Below, piece after piece: positions 24,280 through 34,639 of a DNA stretch of 64,000 nt. The notes under the pieces were generated by a model. That model had not been told where the DNA came from and did no database searches. It saw nothing but the letters and a program-made list of their open reading frames with translations. Every line of letters starts with the position of its first letter. Within the stretch, counting starts at the first letter, position 1. Location: assembly GCA_029747015.1 (NCBI GenBank), contig JAKOGI010001180.1, positions 1 to 64,000 on the forward strand, given 5' to 3'. Origin of the DNA: Carnegiea gigantea. Taxonomy: Eukaryota > Streptophyta > Magnoliopsida > Caryophyllales > Cactaceae. A program made the position numbers and the translations under genes.

Positions 24280-25960
24280 TACACTCTCTATCGTCATGAA
24301 TGATGCCAAAGAGGTGAACCAGGTCGAATGTGATCTCTTGCTGAAGCTGAAGGAAGGGCTACACGGTACCCATAAAAAAAAGATTCCCTTTTCTCCAATC
24401 TCCTTCCTCCGCCACTTTCTCTGCACTCAAGTTGCATTCCTTCTTTATTCGTATCAATGCCTTCCACTTCACAGGCTCGTCAAAGATCTGATAGTCGACG
24501 GGTCAGCCTTCTCAATCAATGTCGTAGTCTAAGATACGGTACGGGTCGACAGAAGGACTCCTTGCCTCTCGAGTCTTCCCAGCTTCTTAGACTAGACCGC
24601 GGGCAGCAAAATGAAGATAAAATTCCCATGGGCTTAGGAATTCTTCTTATTATACGAAATAGTTAATCCGATCAAGAGTAAAGGAATATCCTAGATAGAC
24701 ATATTAATATTTGAATAGGGCAAGAAGATGCTCTTTGGCTGTTGTGCTAGCATAAGCTGTTACAGACTCTGCTGCTATTGAATGCCCTGCTAGTATGAGT
24801 GCTACTTCTGTAGCTGCAACGGAGCGCTAAGAAGGTGATGAAAAGGATCTCTTCGGTAAAGACCAGCTCCAACGCTTCCTGAAAAGAGAGGATTCGGTGT
24901 CAAAGATTAGCATCCCATTCTCAACAACAAGATAAGTGAAAGCATTTGTTGCATCTATTAAGTCAAAGCTAAGAGAAAAGTCGGGTTGATACGAGACCTT
25001 CGCCCTCTATCTTCAAGTCTTCTTTTTGGGAGATTAGGTGCCTAGCCTCAGATGGAGCAAAGCAGACTTCCCCGATTAGGACTATACTATAAGACATGGG
25101 AGAGAGGAGTCGGCAGCATTGCTGAATAGAAGAACCACATTGCCGAATGCAGTTAGCTAGAAAAGCAGCTCATGACCCGAGGGAAGGCGCTATACTATAG
25201 AAGAAGTTCTTGTCGGACTCCTTCAGCCCACATCAAGACTATGTTATGGTTTGGTAGCTTAGTCTTTTTCGGCCTTTCCTAAAGTAAGTCGGAATCGAAT
25301 CCGCTCTTCCATTCTTTGAAGGACGAAAGGCGGCTATTTCAGCCGTTAGGCTTGGAGGAGATTGATTTGAAGTCTTGAGTGATGCTTTGAATGGCGTAGT
25401 ACAGGAATAGCCCAGTTCCGTAGCCCTTGCAAAGGAATCCACTTCTGAGATGGAGAGAATCCCGGGATGCATATGCTCTTTTCAGGGTTGAAGGAATAAG
25501 GAAAGAAAAGCAGGTTTCGGAGGAGTATAAAGCAGTTAAACCTTCGGCCAGTCGAGTTAGCTCGTCTCCTATATTCAATAGGCAATGTTCAAGCCAAGCC
25601 CTTCGTCCTATTCGTCCAGTGCCTGTTGAGTGGCCTAGCCACTAGTTGAGCTATAAAGAGTGAGTGAGAAAGACTTTCCTCTCCCTACTTGAGAGATATA
25701 TACCTCTTTCTGATCCTCGCTCGACTAGTCTGAACCTCAATTCGCTCCGTCTTAGACAAAAGCTTGAATACGTTCGTTGATTGGTAGCTTGCCAAGGAAC
25801 AAAAGAACTTCCACTCTCCCTCTTCCTGTCGGAAGAGCTCTTGAAGAACCTATTGAGATTTTTACTATGATCAATCCACAATCGAGGATTTCTCTTCCCA
25901 ACACTAGCACCAGAGAGTAAGATTCTTACTAGCTCGAATTCCTCCCTAACCCTTTCGATC
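24280..25960. other. Gene-free spacer
   Basis: Two overlapping frames at 24296-24666 read like coding sequence in places (for example STSQARQRSDSRRVSLLNQC), but I cannot name them. Frames at 25239-25881 overlap one another on both strands and are probably chance. No RNA gene seen. Confidence 0.5.
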
Positions 25961-25962
25961 CG

Positions 25963-26559
25963 GGCTTGCTCTATATAAGATCCCGTGGTTAGCTGGTTGC
26001 CTCATACAGCGCTTACCGGGTACAGGTTTACTATCTCTAAACTCTATCCCCGGGGATCTTCTTTTGATGCTTACTTCTAATTCCTTGTCGGCTTACTAAT
26101 TACTACAAGGCGGTGGTCGACTCATTTTCTTACTCATACAGGGCTAAGGTAGGCTTATCCTTATTCTAGCACGAGTGGACTGAAAAAAGAAGTAATTACT
26201 TACTCAATGGATTACTTGCTGGCTTTCTCATTGGCTTATTCACTACTGACTGGATACAACCAAAGAATAGTTGCTGAGACTGACTTACTGGCTGGCGGGT
26301 TAGAACGTAGCCTTACTCTACTCTATACTGATTAGGGGTAAGAACCTGACTCATAAAGTACAGGGAACGAGGGTAGAATGAGATCCTTACTCTAGCACAC
26401 AAGCTGGAAACAAGGGATTAGATAGCACCTTGGATACATATCCTTTTAGGTCACCTTCCTTACTCTATGGCTTTTCAAGTAAACTTCTCATCTACCTTTA
26501 GGCTTACGGCGCTGCTTACTCGAACCTGGCTTGCTCTATATAAGATCCCGTGGTTAGCT
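25963..26559. repeat. 32-bp perfect direct repeat flanking motif-rich DNA
   Basis: The same 32 bases (beginning GGCTTGCTCTATATAAGATC) are found at 25963-25994 and 26528-26559. The 533 bases between them lack open frames and are dense in CTTACT, CTGGCTT and GCTTACTC words. Direct repeats of this size can recombine at low frequency in plant mitochondria, which would delete the interval. Confidence 0.85.
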
Positions 26560-29130
26560 TCCTTGCTGACAGGCTTATAGGCTTGGCTGATGGATACGAT
26601 AGAAGGTAGGTTGACTTGCTGGCTGGCTTAGTTGCCTTTGTCTCATCTCCCCTGAGACTATAGGCTTTTAGGGCACCAGCAAAGTGCTTACTCCGTCAGG
26701 GCTCATTGGCGTAATATCCCATTCTTGCTCTAGGTCTATCCCAGGCTTATTCTTTCACTTCTAAAGAAGGGGAAGGTCTTTCCTCAAAAATTGGTTATAT
26801 TCTTATTAGTAAGAGCCGGCTACCTTTAAAGATATGAGTCTCATATTTTTCCAGCCCAGTCTCAAGATCTTTCATTTCAGGTTTAATAAGATAGGGTAGC
26901 ATAGAGCTTAGCCTCACTCCTCTAGCTCATAGATAAGTTCCTATTATCCATCATATTTACATTAGTGAAATCCCACAGGTCGATCAATGGTTGTGCTTGA
27001 AGCCTTCTTCTCTGTATCAGGCAAGAAGAGGAAGGAGTATGTAAGGATATATCATAAGAGAAGAAAGATCGAAATTGACTATTTGGTTGGAGCGCTTCTC
27101 TACTTTTATAAGTAAGACCGTGAATGAATAAGAAGATCTTGTTCTATTTCCTGCATGAGGGAAATAGACCGATAGACATGCTTTACTTATCCTAGCACTA
27201 GGATGGGGGTAAGGACTTCGTCAACCTTACGAGTCTTCCTTCTATAACAGAACAGTTATCAGACTGTGCCATTCTTGCAACTGTTAGAATAAAAAGAAGG
27301 AAGAACTCTTAACTTCAAAGCCTAGGGGGCCTAGTAGAGCGAGTGAGTTCCATGCCTACCAAAGAGGCTCTCCCTTATAGCTCTTCCTTAGTTGCTAACG
27401 AGACCATCTCTTTAGGTAGTGAAGTGACTTCCGGTGGCAGTAACTGCACTAACCCCCTCCCGTTTAGGAAGATAGCAGCCATCAAGACAGCGAAGAATCA
27501 CTCATAGAAAGGATTCAACTGAATAAGGGGCGTAGTGGGTACGAAAGTAAGAAGGTAAGAAGGAAAGTCCCAGGAAAGCCGTTCTCCCAATTCCATCAGT
27601 TATTTTTTTGGTCTCAATGAGTAATCGTGCCATATGCGGACTTGGTCTTATTAGATAGCCTTTAATATGGTTGTGCCAAAACTGGGCATCATTAGATAGC
27701 CTGATGCTCATAGTCGGTGCTTCGCCAGGAGACCATCCCAAGATTAGCCCTCTCGTAAGGAGAAGGAAAGACGGACTTTGCTGCTTTATGAAAGCTGGTC
27801 AACTTTGAAGTCCATTCGAAAGATCACTCGTAAATGTAGCCGGACTTCTTTCTACGATAATAAAGAAATGGAATAGTCTAATTCAAGGTTCAACCTGAGG
27901 TCGGCGTGAAAGCTAAATCTTTTCGTTTAATCAAGTCAAGTACTTTATCGGGATCAGCAAACAAAGCATGAGATTCTGGTATCCGGGGCTTGACCCTCAC
28001 TCTCAGCAGCGAGCTGTGAGTACGAATTGATAGCAAAACCGCCTCCTTTACAAGATACGAAGTCGTTGTTTGGAATGCAAGAATCTTTGGCTCGGTGGAC
28101 TGCTTTTTCCTTTCTCCCCCTTGTAATTGTTCATCAAGCAAAGCGCAGGACCCCGCCTTTCTCATTTGCGGTGGTACCGGGGCTGTTTTCTTATGATCGA
28201 GCACTGTGAGTGCTGCTGAAAAGGAAAGACTAGATGCCGCGTGCGCGGGACATCCAGGCCAGGAAGTAGGTGCATCACATCATATAGAAAGGTGATCCCC
28301 CCTTCACAGCTCTTAGTCCGTACGCCCTCTAGCCCTATTTCAATTTAGCGAGTTCAGTTCGTGTCTCGCTTCACGCGTCGAATTCTTTCTCTTCGTCTAA
28401 GGCCTTGCCTTGGCAGCTGCCTATTCTTCTATCATTGGATTTTCAGTAAGGGAAGTCGTATAGCGAGGGACACTTCTTCCTTGTCTAGTTCCACCCCCTT
28501 ATCTTCTTTCAGGTCTCGCACCATTGCCAACTTTCTTAGTCGTAGAAGCTTTAGTTGAAAAAAGTCCTTCCCAAAGCAAGTAATCATTCCAAACCGTCGA
28601 AGTCTTCCAATCGGTGACTACCTTACTTCTCTATCCGGTTATTTCATATTCAAAGTATGAAAGATTCAATGTCCGTCCAGTACCTATGTCCGTTCATCCG
28701 CCTGAAATTGAAGCTCTTTATTCAAAAGTCTCACTTTTCAATTAGCTTGGCGAATTGCTTTCCTTTAGCCTGAAAGGACAGTTCACATACAATTCCTTCG
28801 AAAAGACAATACCCTAGTTGGCTAAGATCTTATCTTTCTTGGCCTTGATCCCATGACTGAGACCACTCTTGACTGACTACCTTTTCCAATATCTCTTACC
28901 AGTCACCGAATAAACCCTTCGGGAAAATGAAAAGTTTGATCGAGTATGCTACCAATAACTCATGCCGGGGTCTATCAGAAGCACTTTCTAAGCGAGATCC
29001 CAGAAAAAGTGAGGCTGCCCTCGTCTTATGTTGGCTAGTGCAATTTTCCTACATTCTTTTGAAGTGAAGAATATTCCAAAAGCGGACGGGGGCAACTGCT
29101 TTCTTTTCTTCTTTTGAAGCTCATTAGGCT
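26560..29130. other. Gene-free spacer
   Basis: Short frames only, including minus 27502-27741, minus 27890-28204 and plus 28361-28558, none recognisable. CATAAGAGA at 27053-27061 matches the core of a common plant mitochondrial promoter motif, but no gene follows on the plus strand, so I do not call it a promoter. Confidence 0.5.
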
Positions 29131-29138
29131 ATCTCTTT

Positions 29139-29730
29139 ATGGACGAACTGCAGAAAGCTCTTTCTCAGTTCTATCCATCTACGTCGGGGGGAATCGGTGG
29201 TGGGTTCAATTCACCACCTGGACCCTATGAAAATTCGTGGATCCTTCCTCCTTATAGTGAGGACGCGCTTCGAAGGGATCAGCCTGGTACTCATGAAAGA
29301 CATGAACGGGGCCTTTTTGATATACTTAGTCCTGGCGGGAAGAGGACGAACGTAGTAACTCGAAAGAGTTACAGGAGGCGGATTTGCGCCTAACCAGAAT
29401 CGAACAGAGAAAACAATCGATTGGCCAACGAGCAAAGGAGATCGCTCAGGAAAGGGGTGGAACCCAATCCGCTCTTCCGATGTAGAAGATGCCGCAAAAT
29501 ACATAGCCGAGGATGTGGAGGACATCCCGGAGCAATGGCAGCTCAACTTTGACGCCAGGTTGAGGAGAGACCTGGAAAAGAAAATCCTAACAGCGAAACG
29601 CATCAAGTTAGAAGCGAAAAGATGGCGCTCCGGAAGTCATTTGGATCTATCCTATAGAAATGAGAGAGTCTTACTTATGGTTGAGGAGGTAGTAGCTTTA
29701 GGGCTGTTAAGGTCTAATAATGCTACTTAG
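29139..29730 (+). pseudogene. Broken ORF with charged helical C-terminal part
   Basis: Three adjacent plus-strand frames appear to be parts of one former protein. The first (29139 onward, ATG) encodes a helix, then FYPSTSGGIGGGFNSPPGP. The second (about 29345-29480, beginning KELQEADLRLTRIEQRKQS) and the third (about 29480-29730, including EDAAKYIAEDVEDIPEQWQ and RRDLEKKILTAKRIK) are rich in Glu, Lys, Arg and Leu and look like coiled coil. Two frameshifts, near 29340 and 29480, separate them. The Ser/Gly/Pro-rich stretch followed by a helical tail recalls the chimeric ORFs elsewhere in this window, but there is no membrane segment here. I do not recognise the family. Confidence 0.4.
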
Positions 29731-30850
29731 GCCTTATGCTTAACACATTACAGTCGAACGAGTGGATGAATCGAGAAGGAATAAAAGAAAATCGTTCAAA
29801 GCGTAAGGAGAATATGAAAGTTACGAGATTGTGAAGGTGCTAAATCCATCCTGTCGGAGCCTAACGAAAGGGGGACTCTCCGGGCTAACTTACCATTCGA
29901 ACTCAAGGAAAGAAGGTTAGCTTGAGAGAGTGTCCTCCACTACTGAAGCCCTGACCTTCCTTCATTTAACTGACGTCAGAAAGCTTGCTTGACGGAGTGA
30001 TCTGTAACTCGAAATCTCTTAAAAGAAGAAAGATGCAGAGTGCTTTCCCTTGGTCACTGATTCCTAATCTGACTCCCGGAGGTCAAACGGTCTGGGATCG
30101 ACAATGGCCAACGTTCTTGACCTTCAACCTGCTACGGCATCGTCTTGGCCCTTCTCCGGGCGAGCCAAAAGCATTTCCCTTGCTCGGGGTTAGTTGAAAT
30201 GAAAGACTGGCCAGCCGACGCCCCTCTCGAAAGAAGTGGCCCTTCCAACAACAGAGTCAATAGCAGCTGAGTCAATTGGGGAAAGTTGGTGCTTAAATGA
30301 GCATTGTTTGCCAGATTTCGGGAGGGAAGGATTCCAGAACAGACTCCCAAACGCAGAGGTCCGGAAGGCATGATCTCTCTGACTTCATTCACAGGATCTA
30401 GCCTGAAGAGTGACTGTCCTGATTAGAAGAGAAGTTAGTTTGGTTGGTGGTACATGAGAAGTTGTTACTAAATATCTGTCCTTTGGTCGAGCCTACAAAG
30501 CTTCCTTTGACAGCGTCGAACCAGGAACAGATACGGATACAGGCGAGCTACTTATCCATTTTCACTGATCTGCCTAATCTTGAGGATAGTGCGCCTAAGA
30601 GGACGTTTTCGCTTTCGATTGCTTCTTCCTGGGCATTCGCTTATGAACTCCAAACGAACCATCCCACGAGTCAGATTGAAAAAAAGGGTTACTAACCCCG
30701 CTTATTAAAGTTCCCTGCCTTCACAAATGTATTTGGTAATCATCCCTATAATATGGGGAAGCTTTGGTAGCAATCCAAGCAAGTCAAAATCATAAAGATC
30801 GTTCGGGGGGTCTTTTTTTGTGCAAGTACCCTCTTTTCTTCTACCATGAG
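29731..30850. other. Gene-free spacer
   Basis: Frames at 29985-30197, minus 30132-30392 and 30444-30695 are short and unrecognised. Nothing else seen. Confidence 0.5.
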
Positions 30851-30857
30851 ATGCCCT

Positions 30858-31571
30858 TTACTCTTCGTAGAAGGAGAATAAAGACAGGAAGAAGAGAAGC
30901 AAATCAAAGCCTTCTATCCACTTAGATATCCATTTCAGATGAGGGAAATATGGTAGAAGATAGAAGAGAGTGTAGAATAAAAAGGGAACTAGAGCTTGCT
31001 TTTCGTGGGGTAATATAAAAAGTTGCAATCCCCATAGAAAGATTATATGTCCTAAGACAAAAATATAGAAACCTTGAAAGTCCAACGCAGTCCCTATACC
31101 AGGCGAAGAGACTAATCCAATCATTATACTCATGATGAAATAAATAAAGAAAGAAAGTAGAAAAGCTAAATGACTTCTTTTATTCATACATATAAAAATT
31201 ATGCAGGCCCCCGACAAGAGGACAGCTAGCTTAGCAGGTTCTTTTAAATAGAAATCTTTATAAAAAAATCTACCTATAAATAATTGAATTAAAAGTCTAA
31301 AGATTTTTGTTTCAATTACCCCCGTTGGCGGGATGGATTGTTCTTTATCCAAAGATATAGAGAGTGCATAGTAGGCGACCTGCTGAAAAAGCAGGTAAAA
31401 CCCCCACTTTGCCAGCCCCACATCTAATGAGTCTAAAAGTAAGACAACCAAAGGAACGTAGTCCAAATCCAAGATAGGCGAGTAAAGAAATGCTACAATT
31501 AATTCCATAACGTCACTATCTATAACTATTGAAGAAAGCTTCATCAATAGAGTAGTGCGAGAGATGGTCAT
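30858..31571 (-). CDS. Orphan multi-pass membrane protein, intact ORF
   Basis: The frame is open from an in-frame stop at 31665-31667 down to 30858. The first ATG is at 31571, giving about 237 residues; a TTG at 31658 would give 266, and an ATG at 31544 would give 228. Numbered from the TTG, hydrophobic stretches lie at about residues 52-78, 85-103, 119-133, 143-158, 164-183, 194-216, 222-238 and 250-264, so seven or eight membrane passes. Short charged loops such as LDKEQSI, YKDFYLKEPAK and LPHEK separate them. The segment is visibly more AT-rich than its neighbours. It is not nad1-6, cob, cox, atp6, ccmB/C, mttB or sdh as I know them. An uninterrupted hydrophobic frame of this length amid heavily decayed DNA suggests recent arrival or retained function. 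Origin could be a plasmid, virus or another genome; I cannot decide. Confidence 0.5.
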   Translation of the reverse strand: MTISRTTLLMKLSSIVIDSDVMELIVAFLYSPILDLDYVPLVVLLLDSLDVGLAKWGFYLLFQQVAYYALSISLDKEQSIPPTGVIETKIFRLLIQLFIGRFFYKDFYLKEPAKLAVLLSGACIIFICMNKRSHLAFLLSFFIYFIMSIMIGLVSSPGIGTALDFQGFYIFVLGHIIFLWGLQLFILPHEKQALVPFLFYTLFYLLPYFPHLKWISKWIEGFDLLLFFLSLFSFYEE

Positions 31572-31752
31572 CAATGATCTTGTTAAATCAATTTGAATTT
31601 GAAATGATACTTTATTATTTCTCAAAACTGATTTACCCTGTGATCTGTGCGAAAACAATTTGATTTATCCGAGAAAATACCTGCGCGCAGAAAGGATTGG
31701 TTTAGCATACGCGCGAGCGACATTAAGACAAGGCTGTCATCCACATTGGGTC

Positions 31753-31905
31753 TTATCCCAAGAACTCTATTTGGTAAGCGAAATGGATGATGTCTAAATA
31801 TCCCATTTCTTCTTCAGGGCTACTCTTGGTGAGGGCACGAGCTATAAGCGGAGACAAAACATATGTACCATTCCTAACTCTTCTTTGAATTTGTATTACA
31901 CGATC
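31753..31905 (-). pseudogene. Short protein-like remnant upstream of the membrane ORF
   Basis: A minus-strand frame running from a TGA near 31907 to a TAA at 31753-31755 encodes about 49 residues with a protein-like pattern, including IQRRVRNGTYVLSPL, then IARALTK, and EEEMGYLDIIHFAYQIEFL. The wording GTY-x-SPL followed by a YL-x-II segment faintly resembles the start of a reverse transcriptase or polymerase domain. I am not confident of this, and no catalytic motif is present. It lies about 180 bases upstream of the orphan membrane ORF on the same strand, so the two may have arrived together. Confidence 0.25.
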
Positions 31906-31909
31906 TTCT

Positions 31910-32265
31910 TTTCAAAGACGAAATTGTTTATAACAACATCTTACAACACACACTTTTTTTTACATAAATAATGACAGCAGCCCGCTAAACAAGCACAGAT
32001 TGGTAAATAAGCACAGAAATAGGAAAGAGAATGGAAGCACATCTTGTACCTTCTATGATCCATTCAACCAGCTGGCAACGAGAGTTGGCGCTTCAAGCCA
32101 GATAGAAACGAATGGAAATGACAGCAATGAGTTGATCACCAGATCCGGGTACCGCAGGTTTCGGTCCTTCATCCGATTAACGAACGACTAGAATTACATA
32201 ACCGAACGAAGCAGACGAAAGAGAATCAGTCGCATATACGCTGCGCTGAAGAATACCTTTTAGAA
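31910..32265. other. Gene-free spacer
   Basis: One short frame at 32000-32191 of no recognisable family. A run of T at 31949-31957 lies within AT-rich sequence. Nothing else seen. Confidence 0.5.
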
Positions 32266-32269
32266 GTGA

Positions 32270-32352
32270 GACCTGTAGGCCGACCTTTGAATCCATACCT
32301 TCGCGGTGTGCTCATAGATTATTTGAGGAAGGGGATTGCCCTGCTGTGAAGG
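32270..32352 (+). pseudogene. Mitovirus polymerase scrap (copy F)
   Basis: A plus-strand translation here reads GRPLNPYLRGVLIDYLRKG and then a stop. The same element occurs in copy A (GRGKPLNPYLKGRIVFYLLKE). It lies downstream of the catalytic core and corresponds to about 25 residues only. Flanking sequence shows no further polymerase similarity that I can see. It is the shortest of the mitovirus pieces in the window. Confidence 0.65.
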
Positions 32353-32720
32353 AAAATAATCCGACATCGGTGTACCATCTAATCTCTAACTTAACGAGTC
32401 AATCTAATTAAGGAAGCAAAGCAACGATGACTGACTTTGAAGCTTCTTTAAGACAGTCCAGTACTAGTTTGAACCCTGTCCGCTGCGTCACCTATTGAGA
32501 AAGCAGCTTCACTCCTCTCCCTTTCGGTCGAGTTCTTACAAACCTCTCAAAATCTCTACAGAGAATCTTTTTTGGAGGTGAAAAAAAAAGAAAGTGTGAA
32601 CGGAAGAGGCTAAGAAGTTCCTGAGTTGCTTCAAACGCAGTGAATATGATATCGTGGAACAAAAGGAGAAGATGCCAAAGAAGATTTCCTCTCTCTGCTG
32701 CTTGCCTCTGAAAGCCACCT
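32353..32720. other. Gene-free spacer
   Basis: Overlapping minus-strand frames (32492-32812 and 32536-32784) extend into the adjacent retroelement fragment and look like chance frames opposite it. Nothing recognisable. Confidence 0.5.
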
Positions 32721-32736
32721 GCCCTGTTTCTTTTGT

Positions 32737-33230
32737 TTGAATGAAGCTCACGTCCCCTTTGATGTCTCTGTATACAAATTTCATAACCTCGTGGGATCGA
32801 TTCTAGCGACAAACTACATCACCTTCACTGATGAGGAAATGACCCCAGATGGAACTGGGCATGTCCGCCCATTATATATCACTGTCAAATGCAAAGACAT
32901 GATCGTGGCACGGGTTCTTATAGACAATGGTTCTGCCCGTCATGTTTGCCCAAGGGCGACACTTGACAAACTACCTATAGATCAGACTCACATGAGGAAA
33001 ACCAGCATGGCGATCAGGGCTTTTGATGGCACTCGCAGAGAATCCCAAGGAGAGATTGAGCTGCCCCTCGAAATCGGCCCATGCACCTTCAATGTTCATT
33101 TTCAGGGATATCACACCGGCCTTTAACATGCTACTTGGTAGACCATGGATTCACTCAGCTCAGCAGGGGCTGTTCCCTCCGTCCGAAAGGAAAAAACGAA
33201 AGCCTGACAATAGGACACGAAGGGGGTGCC
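32737..33230 (+). mobile_element. Ty3/gypsy retrotransposon protease fragment
   Basis: The frame from 32737 encodes a retroviral-type aspartic protease region. Its markers are VLIDNGSARHVCP (active-site Asp at residue 63, codon at about 32923), TLDKLPID, HMRKTSMAIRAFDGTRRE and GEIELPLEIGPCTF. The DNG form of the catalytic triad, the AFDG-x-RRE box and the following LGRPWIH box are typical of plant Ty3/gypsy elements, most like the Tat/Ogre type. The frame breaks near 33105, and MLLGRPWIH continues in another frame at about 33127-33155. Upstream codons (TFTDEEMTPDGTGHVRPLYI) match the linker before the protease. No reverse transcriptase or integrase follows. It is a nuclear-derived, dead fragment with a frameshift. 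Confidence 0.9.
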
Positions 33231-33244
33231 GAAAGGGGCTTTGA

Positions 33245-34635
33245 CGCTAGTGCGCGCATCCGTATGCTGCTTGTTTACTTGGCTCCGCCAGCTCTACCAT
33301 AGGCGGAGGAGCTTCCAGAAGTGTAGGGAACTACAGCCCCGTTGTTATCAGAAAAACTTTCCGCTGTAATAGAATCCATCCGTATAATGATGACACCTGT
33401 TGGATTACTTCCTCAAAGCAAGGAGCGGAACCCTATGATGATTTGGTTGAACCTGATCTGAGATCTCTCCCGTCTTCAAAAACCAAGCAATGAAGCCAAC
33501 TCTCACCTTCGATTGCTAGATGAAGAGCCCCGCCAAAGCAATGAAAGTTGAGAAAGATTTTGCATATGGAAAGGCAGCTAAGAGCGCATCTGGTCTTCAC
33601 GCAAAGAGCGACGGGTTACGGGCTCATCTCAGATGTCCGATTCAGGCTTATTGACGCAAAAAAAAGATCAGGATTTGTCCCAGCCGCTCAAGCGGGATCA
33701 GATCGGGCTTTAGCGAGAACAGCTGTAATTGAATCGGGAACGGAAAGACTTCAAGTCAGAAAGTCAGCCTGAGTTAAACCCTTTTCTTGATCGTAGATAT
33801 TGGAAGAGATTTATTGTGATCTCTTAGAGGCGGTATCCCCTTCGCTTTAACGATTAATAGGAGGTCTCAAAGTAGATTCGGGAACGGACCCGATTCATGA
33901 ACAGGGGAACCATAAACTATAGATTCTCCAATCCCTTGACTTTCACTTCTCGCATTGAAGGTGAATGAGTTAACCCACGTCACTAGAGGGAATCGGGAAA
34001 GATCACGCCTACAAGCTCCATCGTCTTTCGCTGAGCCTGGTGTGAACTTCTTCCTTCCTTCTTACCCTTCAGCTCTGATTCCGCTAACTTTTGCCCTTCT
34101 TCCTTCAACATCTGCTTCTTCGAGCTAAGCCCGGGTCTCACTGAACTGGGTTACTGAACTATCTTCCTGGAGCTACCTCCTTACTTAGATCGTTCGTTCC
34201 CCAATTCAAACTCGGATCAGTTGGAAAGTGGATTCCCGTGCCTGGGTACGAAACTATAAGCTATGATGCGATCTCTCACTCAAATGAAATGCTAAAAGAG
34301 CTTTCCCTCCCCTACTTCAACTTCACTCTAGGTTCCTAGTTCTATAATTCGATCTGGAAATCTCGAAAGAGTGAAATCTATCCTTTTTGCTTTATCCTTT
34401 ATGTTTGAAGCTAATTCTTGAAAGCAGCAACTCCTAGACTTTAACAGAAGAACTAGGGATTCTCACCCTTGATCCCCGAGCTGACCTGAGAGAAGAGGGA
34501 AAATCCGGTAAGTTAGCAGCAAATCCTTCTCCTTCAATTCCTATGCCGGACGTAACTAGGACAGGGATGCATCTATGTGTGTTACTATCTCGATTAGCTG
34601 ATTTCACTTCTTACCTTCCAAAATTCTTATGCCAG
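33245..34635. other. Gene-free spacer
   Basis: No recognisable gene. A 74-codon ATG-type frame at 33548-33772 is of unknown nature. I looked for continuation of the gypsy polyprotein and did not find it. Confidence 0.5.
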
Positions 34636-34639
34636 CTTC

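Noticed and set aside
27053..27061. CATAAGAGA, a plant mitochondrial promoter-like core
   Set aside because: A 9-base match is expected by chance in 64 kb and no gene follows.
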